In this document: in pieces, positions 43,901 through 46,694 of the stretch
How the letters are laid out: each line of letters begins with the position of its first letter
How positions within the stretch are numbered: the stretch's first letter is position 1
Assembly: GCA_949296475.1 (NCBI GenBank)
Contig: CASFOK010000019.1
Location: 1-46,694 of the forward strand
Source of the DNA: an uncultured Pseudomonadota bacterium
Lineage (GTDB): Bacteria; Pseudomonadota; Alphaproteobacteria; Rs-D84
Length of the DNA stretch: 46,694 nucleotides
Direction of reading: 5' to 3'
Program-made: the position numbers and the translations under genes
Notes under the pieces: model-generated
Told to the model about the DNA's origin: nothing
The model's database searches: none
Seen by the model: only the letters and a program-made list of their open reading frames with translations

Positions 43901-44161
43901 GAAACTGATGATAAAGTTAGTCAATGCGGCGAATGCAAAAATAAATACAGCAGCCTTGGTGAAGTAGCAGTCAGCAGTTACGTACGCGGGTGTGAGATTG
44001 CATCTTGTATGTATCAAGGTGAATTGTATAACTTGGAAAACAACGAATGCGTTCCAATTTGTCCGCAAGAAATGTACGAAGACGAAACCGGAACAATGGT
44101 GTGGGATAAAACCAAGAAAAAGTGCGTCCGTACATGTAAAGACGGTTATACAATGTGGTAA
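37997..44161 (+). CDS. Giant secreted cysteine-rich repeat protein with InlB-like B-repeats
   Basis: 2054 residues. Signal peptide MEKLRSFLGILVSLFIISIA with cleavage near ALA at 25, then a chain of short Cys-rich modules with the pattern CPAG-x-YC-x-GG ... G-x(2,6)-ECYK, like the GCC2/GCC3 or ephrin-receptor-like Cys-rich repeats. Four InlB/Listeria-type B-repeats (starting near residues 422, 624, 1107 and about 1190) show the xVxLNKNGGTG ... GYEFTGW ... LYAxW signature. Residues 1348-1709 hold four tandem copies of a module of about 90 residues. Well over 100 cysteines, suggesting many disulfides. No C-terminal anchor, barrel or autotransporter is visible. Ribosome binding site GAGAGGAAG. 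Likely a cell-surface or secreted adhesin; its secretion route is unclear. Confidence 0.88.
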   Translation: MEKLRSFLGILVSLFIISIAGKALADDAYVCPDLIEYTKCNENFYLAGNTCEACPSGSYLFENGYSAYWQSTTEDLNTSESCECPTYWEAQGGGNQVTYGSVCVPQAVECKPGEFYNTLSNECEICPANFYCPGGLIYPANQVSHGGQINCPKGYPYSEQGAASITECYRDETEVKWTGTQKECKLPENCASMKCEKCSLPNCKFKIYCNEDGQTDAPLPPCDDPCEQKIVYLEANPGAFTVGTDGCKMCPEKYQDGPGVTSEADCVNYETKYGKQLDPALPDGCVDMKLGTCSPKTCQIVHTYGGETIDCTAQDCTKPITSVSSAENHYASGDSCIACETGYKAPAGATDPKECVKECSVRCTQPTCPENSENCEITESFTIGNENQVDKVCDAVPKVCDMTFSCKKGYKEYEGKCIPETYTASYDCGTGGGTAPGSSSQQYGGKYTIEKNSCENPGFNFVGWGDGTSVQQPGAITWTYTSNITFTAQWVPCQNDPSAVGTCGCAEKQYPNGNGCSDCVVSCETEVEFNQGTYNVCNSETTSRCYRNCTTSDVLHSSAVTGTITKGGTNTCKASACLVNYFLDNGQCLACVENATCPGGTESFKCNTGYHTSADGNSCEPDEYQITLNKNGGTGDINGYTGTTDAVQTCQYGVLCYLPTEGLTRTGYEFTGWGDNAGCTSGVLQDTFTSSKTLYACWSQQTTQCQAGKYYDGENHIECPSGKFCPGTGFANIGQPGCASDCPAGYDGSTLGASAVTACYKNCGGKSITGGTATVVAPQVFYNGASYPACTYNVTCNEGYVAFGQGTAGATCIKCQDGEYCPGGAGESPEDCPAGSYCEEGIKKDCPVGGTSQSGAGSINECYKVCPPTLEIPNGQGVSTGNQYYDGSVYPECLFNANCDENYVAINSPSTNPACIWGDPGDCPVGFYCPEDGSGPIPCPDGGTSLAGSTAVTQCYKIFDPYSEFQNGVASAKCYYIEQTSKYERCSILEVQSCKAGYWYATPNAFLCSGTESGYYSPENDIIQTACPTDPSGGAVESSEYADSYTDCYKTCTIEVPNSTSVAAENNTVYGISADSYAACSFAVTCKTGYTVVANNTAAPSCKANEYTVILNKNGGNGSVPASVTCTFDSGSCELPATTGLTKSGYTVVNKWCTDANGGTPCYTAGSTVSTNISATGQNVTLYAVWTPNVYAIQLDHQNADVTGTPNTAYLKYATGWFSDASAASPLTNMTRIPNKTGYEFAGYYSAVSGGTQVINATGLFQTATNALTFTAAPATIYARWAAGTTTCDAGSYYPGTGTLCSVCTENNYCPGGSFATDSGQAEGLHACPSNGISPSGAASVNECYKTDLNYTATHGSGTQTCYYNPTEFDYTSACQDKKITLCHAGYYLAETSDTDCGAVGVGYYSQGTGTTRAQCPNNGLTETDTSTMIQNCYKDGVLYTAVYGSGTQRCFYSSGTGASAIYQRDCDTKTINSCWGGYWLATPSDTDCIPVGKNYYSNTGDTERFACPSNGKTESNTAEEIKQCYKDGLPYTAAQHGIGEYLCYYTSGTGDSAIYASSCETPTMTSCDAGYYYNKVQKEDDCIAVGIGYYSPDIETSRSQCPDNGLTKTTTSAAITDCYKTGLSCIITNGQGTQTCNYNPGSNNYSGSCQTCVVTQCDEGFSLVDNACITCPAGSVCYDGKQQTCSELTGGQYTESAPGTTDVAKCYKNCTLAENAVSMSGRDYYTAPDTCSIDKCVLGYVLDNNSCTKCPAGSYCDGMSENACTGLGDGSWANSLPGASDSKSCYKNCTAYPVINGTAIPIKDTVYYPENCEFRGESDSGNPCEIIDGVCVESACKPDQEMQNGACVPCDRENALSYKPTGNCQVASCIYGYHPRGDMCEYDIKECDIPNAVYAEQKWDNKLQAFGPCKILECNDRYHLASNACVSDVQQCNVNNGVGFKEWDHAKNTWGKCMANECDPGYTSDPSETDDKVSQCGECKNKYSSLGEVAVSSYVRGCEIASCMYQGELYNLENNECVPICPQEMYEDETGTMVWDKTKKKCVRTCKDGYTMW
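42038..43123 (+). repeat. Four tandem copies of a module of about 90 residues inside the giant protein
   Basis: Copies begin at 42038, 42302, 42578 and 42860 (88, 92, 94 and about 88 codons). Each starts with a Y/I-T-like strand and a C-x-Y pair (TCYYNP, RCFYSS, LCYYTS, TCNYNP), has a CxAGYY-like centre, and ends in CPxNGxT-x(n)-CYK. Copies 1-3 are close; copy 4 is degenerate. A distant fifth copy lies near 40870. Nucleotide identity is low, so this is old duplication, not a DNA-level array. Confidence 0.75.
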
Positions 44162-44169
44162 ACAATATT

Positions 44170-44197
44170 GCCCCGGTAAAATGTATCGGGGCTTTTA
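44170..44197 (+). terminator. Terminator after the giant gene
   Basis: GCCCCG/CGGGGC with an 11-nt loop and TTTTATT, eight bases past the stop codon. Confidence 0.75.
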
Positions 44198-44237
44198 TTG
44201 ATAGATTTTTATAGTTTAATTTGCTATTTATTATAGT

Positions 44238-45392
44238 ATGAAAATATATGATGTAATTGTCGTTGGTGCCGGTGCGTCCGGTCTTTGGGCTGCGGGTGTC
44301 GCATGTAAAATCAACAAACAAGTGTTAGTCATTGATATGGGCGCACAACCTGCCCGCAAGGTTGCTGTATCTGGGGGCGGACATTGTAATTTTACAAACG
44401 ACTCTGTGGCAAGGAACAAGTACTTCGGCGAGAACCCACATTTTGTTAACGGTGTATTAAGTCGCATACATCCCAAAGATATACTGAACTGGGCAAAACA
44501 AAACAATATACAATGGACAGAAAAAACGCCTGGACGATATTTTTGTACTGGGCCCGCAACGAAGGTTGCAAAAGCTCTTGTAAACAATGCCCGTTCTGCA
44601 CAAATATTGTCAAATACTAAGGTAATTGATATAGATAAGCAAGATTTGTTTTATGTACAAACCAACACAAACATTTATACTGCCAGGTCTGTAATAATTG
44701 CCAGCGGTGGTTTGTCTTACCCCGTTTTAGGGGTGTCGGATATAGGATATCGGGTTGCTAAAAAATTCGGTCATAAAATAGTCCCTGTTCGCCCTGCTCT
44801 ATGCGCCATAACAACAAAACTATTCCCCGATACATTTTCTGGTATATCTTTAGATGTCTGTATTACCATAGGAAAAGAAAAAATTTTTGACGCTATGTTA
44901 ATAACACATTTTGGCTTAGGGGGGCCTGCCATATATCGCACAACCGTTAGAAATCTTGATACAGATATACATATAAATCTTTTACCGAATATAAATGTGT
45001 ACGAGTGGTTAAAATACGAAAAACAAAACAACGGTAAAAAGAAAATAACAACTGTTCTATCAAATAAACTTCCCGACCGCATTGCTATGTGGCTGATAAA
45101 AGGACAAGCCAAAAACATTGCGGATTACAAAGATGCAGATTTGCAAAAACTTGCACAATATATGTCTGACATAACAATTTCAAAAGATTCCTTTAAATTA
45201 TATAACATGCAAAGTGCCGAAGTTGTACGTGGCGGCGTTTCTACGGATGAAATATCCTCTAAAACGCTAGAATCTAAATTATGCCCTGGTTTATTCTTCG
45301 CCGGCGAAGTCTTGGATATAACGGGGGATTTAGGCGGTTTTAATCTACATTGGGCTTTCGCCAGCGGGCAAATCACAGGTGAAAACGCGTGA
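44238..45392 (+). CDS. FAD-dependent flavoprotein, HI0933/YhiN family
   Basis: 384 residues. Rossmann FAD motif VVGAGASGLWAA (8-19), then PARKVAVSGGGHCNFTN, the hallmark of the HI0933/YhiN family, with SGGLSYPVLGVSDIGYRVAKKFGH split around about 160-180 and the C-terminal FAD loop LFFAGEVLDITGDLGGFNLHWAFASG. Biochemical role unknown for the family; a BaiN-like oxidoreductase is sometimes named. No clear ribosome binding site; AT-rich TATTTATTATAG directly precedes the ATG. Confidence 0.92.
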   Translation: MKIYDVIVVGAGASGLWAAGVACKINKQVLVIDMGAQPARKVAVSGGGHCNFTNDSVARNKYFGENPHFVNGVLSRIHPKDILNWAKQNNIQWTEKTPGRYFCTGPATKVAKALVNNARSAQILSNTKVIDIDKQDLFYVQTNTNIYTARSVIIASGGLSYPVLGVSDIGYRVAKKFGHKIVPVRPALCAITTKLFPDTFSGISLDVCITIGKEKIFDAMLITHFGLGGPAIYRTTVRNLDTDIHINLLPNINVYEWLKYEKQNNGKKKITTVLSNKLPDRIAMWLIKGQAKNIADYKDADLQKLAQYMSDITISKDSFKLYNMQSAEVVRGGVSTDEISSKTLESKLCPGLFFAGEVLDITGDLGGFNLHWAFASGQITGENA

Positions 45393-45455
45393 CAGAAAAT
45401 AAACCTGTTTAAAAAATCTATTTTATGTACTACCGTTTATACAAAGGTATATGAA

Positions 45456-46340
45456 ATGAAGCAAAAAATTTTTATCGCCAACGACGGTAAAAAAATATTC
45501 TGTAGTTTATGGGATAATGTAAAACGCCCGATTGGCGTTGTGCAAATTATTCACGGTATGGACGAATATGTGTCAAGATATGACAGATTTGCTAGATTTT
45601 TAAATAAGAACGGTTTTATTGTTTTTGGTGACGACCATCGCGCACATGGCAGAACTGCCAGCACACCCGATAAGATAGGAACAACAGACGGCAACAAGGA
45701 TATTTTTAAATCTATTTTGTCAGATGAAATCGGTATTATAAAATATTTACGCACAGAATATGATTTGCCCATCGTTTTATTTGGACATAGTTATGGCAGT
45801 TTTATAACCCAAGCAATGATTGCAAAAACAAATATACATAGTGCTGTATGCCTGTGTGGCTCCGCAAAATTCTGGTGGATATATTTATTTATGGGCAGAT
45901 TATTATCATGGTTAGGTTGCCGGTTTGTAGGAAAAGATATGCCCGCCAACATAATAGAATATATGTCACCAATCAGAACAAAAAAGAACGGCGAAAGTCC
46001 TCTGACGCGCGACAAAGCACAAGTAAAAGCGCACGAACAAGACAAATACTATCCACGAAAGTTTTCGTACGGTTTTTACTATTCTATGTTTAATAACTTG
46101 TTACATTTAAAACGTAAAGCGTCCCCAAACATCCCAATGCTTATAATCAGTGGCGCCAAAGACCCCGTCAGTATGAACGCTATATTGGCAAAAGATTTGT
46201 ACAATACATATAAAAAAATGGGGATAAAAAATATTACTATCAAATTATATCCCAAAGACAGACATGAATTATTAAACGAATTAAACTACAAACAAGTACA
46301 AAGTGATGTCCTGAAATTTTTTATACGTAGCATCAGATGA
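45456..46340 (+). CDS. Alpha/beta hydrolase, monoacylglycerol-lipase-like
   Basis: 294 residues. Alpha/beta hydrolase (Hydrolase_4 type) with VVQIIHGMDEYVSRYDRFA as oxyanion region, GDDHRAHGRT, nucleophile elbow GHSYGS, catalytic Asp in ISGAKDPVS and His in DRHELLNE. The HGM-x-E-x2-x-RY pattern is shared with lysophospholipases and monoacylglycerol lipases acting on lipid esters. No signal peptide, so cytoplasmic. AAAGG ribosome binding site. Converges on the Hsp70 fragment with three bases between stops. Confidence 0.88.
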   Translation: MKQKIFIANDGKKIFCSLWDNVKRPIGVVQIIHGMDEYVSRYDRFARFLNKNGFIVFGDDHRAHGRTASTPDKIGTTDGNKDIFKSILSDEIGIIKYLRTEYDLPIVLFGHSYGSFITQAMIAKTNIHSAVCLCGSAKFWWIYLFMGRLLSWLGCRFVGKDMPANIIEYMSPIRTKKNGESPLTRDKAQVKAHEQDKYYPRKFSYGFYYSMFNNLLHLKRKASPNIPMLIISGAKDPVSMNAILAKDLYNTYKKMGIKNITIKLYPKDRHELLNELNYKQVQSDVLKFFIRSIR

Positions 46341-46343
46341 TTT

Positions 46344-46694
46344 TTATAAAAATATGCGTCTGGCGTCATAGGCAAGCCCCATGCCAACACTGGATAATTT
46401 ATCACCGGCAGAAACCTCTGCATTTGGAAAGAATTTCGTTGCTATTTCAGAAACACGTGGAACTTCTGTTGAACCACCCGTCAAGATTACTAAATCTATA
46501 TCTTCGTTTTTTACACCCGCTTGCAAAATACATTCTGACAAAAATTTCTCTACCTTTTCTACATCGTTTGAAATTGAATTATTAAACTCTTCCCGTGTTA
46601 TATAAATAGATGGTTTGTCTGATAGAAAATCTAAAATACTTTCAATACTTAAATCTTTTGATAATGCTATTTTTGCTTTTTCAACATAATTTAA
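46344..46694 (-). CDS. Hsp70-family chaperone, C-terminal part (YegD/HscC-like), truncated by window edge
   Basis: 116 codons visible; the frame is open to the right edge, so the gene starts outside the window. DLVILTGGSTEVPRV is the phosphate-2 adenosine-binding motif of Hsp70 ATPase domains, preceded by VEKVEKFLSECILQAGV. The ending SSVGMGLAYDARRIFL lacks a substrate-binding domain, as in YegD-type short Hsp70s, which end just after the ATPase domain. Confidence 0.85.
   Translation of the reverse strand, partial: LNYVEKAKIALSKDLSIESILDFLSDKPSIYITREEFNNSISNDVEKVEKFLSECILQAGVKNEDIDLVILTGGSTEVPRVSEIATKFFPNAEVSAGDKLSSVGMGLAYDARRIFL

Noticed and set aside
37997-44161. CRISPR-like or DNA-level tandem array in the giant gene
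   Set aside because: Repeats are conserved at the protein level with differing DNA and no constant repeat-spacer unit.

Overview
The window looks like a chromosomal segment of an AT-rich, probably host-associated (gut-type) alphaproteobacterium. Seen in the sequence: a circularly permuted ssrA (acceptor piece before coding piece), a DUF2155 protein, a DUF1013/TrcR-type regulator, an AMIN-domain amidase, and a cysteine-rich giant secreted protein with InlB-like repeats. Gut association is inferred from that protein and from rubrerythrin, peroxiredoxin and glutamate dehydrogenase, which suit a low-oxygen lifestyle. I see no insertion sequence, prophage, CRISPR array or transposase. Genes are tightly packed and mostly housekeeping.

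Layout. 1-1613: tRNA-Gly(CCC) and gdhA. 1786-4273: rpsP-rimM-(orphan ORF)-trmD-rplS operon. 4273-5524 (minus): PagL-like lipid A deacylase and PAP2 phosphatase behind a terminator-ended structured RNA. 5687-9864: DUF2155 protein, small membrane protein, tsaD, two paralogous proteins with a conserved Cys-His-Asp pattern, xseA. 9850-14633 (minus): addA helicase, a separately encoded RecB-type nuclease, recN. 14752-16677: coiled-coil membrane protein. 16708-23886 (minus): guanylate-kinase-like protein, rpoD, trcR, cysS, tRNA-Ser(GCU), fused accD-accA, HU/IHF protein. 24064-29821: peroxiredoxin, alkyltransferase-like protein after tRNA-Ser(CGA), amidase, a secreted Cys-containing protein, prfB with its programmed frameshift, and a kinase-fold protein. 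29887-33640: tRNA-Arg(CCG), lipoprotein, outer-membrane barrel, rubrerythrin, obg, two-piece tmRNA, small membrane protein. 33733-37704: a Lon that ends before its protease domain, tsaB, rimI, Pif1-like helicase. 37798-46694: CAU-anticodon tRNA, the 2054-residue protein, a YhiN flavoprotein, an alpha/beta hydrolase and the C-terminal end of an Hsp70.

Genes that work together: tsaD and tsaB (t6A), with a RimI-like acetyltransferase beside tsaB; prfB and tmRNA (termination and rescue); rimM, trmD, rpsP and rplS (ribosome maturation and decoding); recN, the AddA parts and xseA (DNA repair); the PAP2 and PagL-like enzymes plus the barrel protein and amidase (envelope).

Most notable: (1) Lon with intact N-domain and AAA+ module but no Ser-Lys protease domain; (2) an unassigned three-way-junction RNA with its own promoter and terminator upstream of the lipid A genes; (3) repeated promoters whose -10 box lies 7-9 nt before a start codon that has no ribosome binding site, suggesting leaderless mRNAs; (4) tandem Cys-His-Asp paralogs; (5) AddA split into two overlapping genes; (6) AccD-AccA fusion; (7) the giant cysteine-rich repeat protein.
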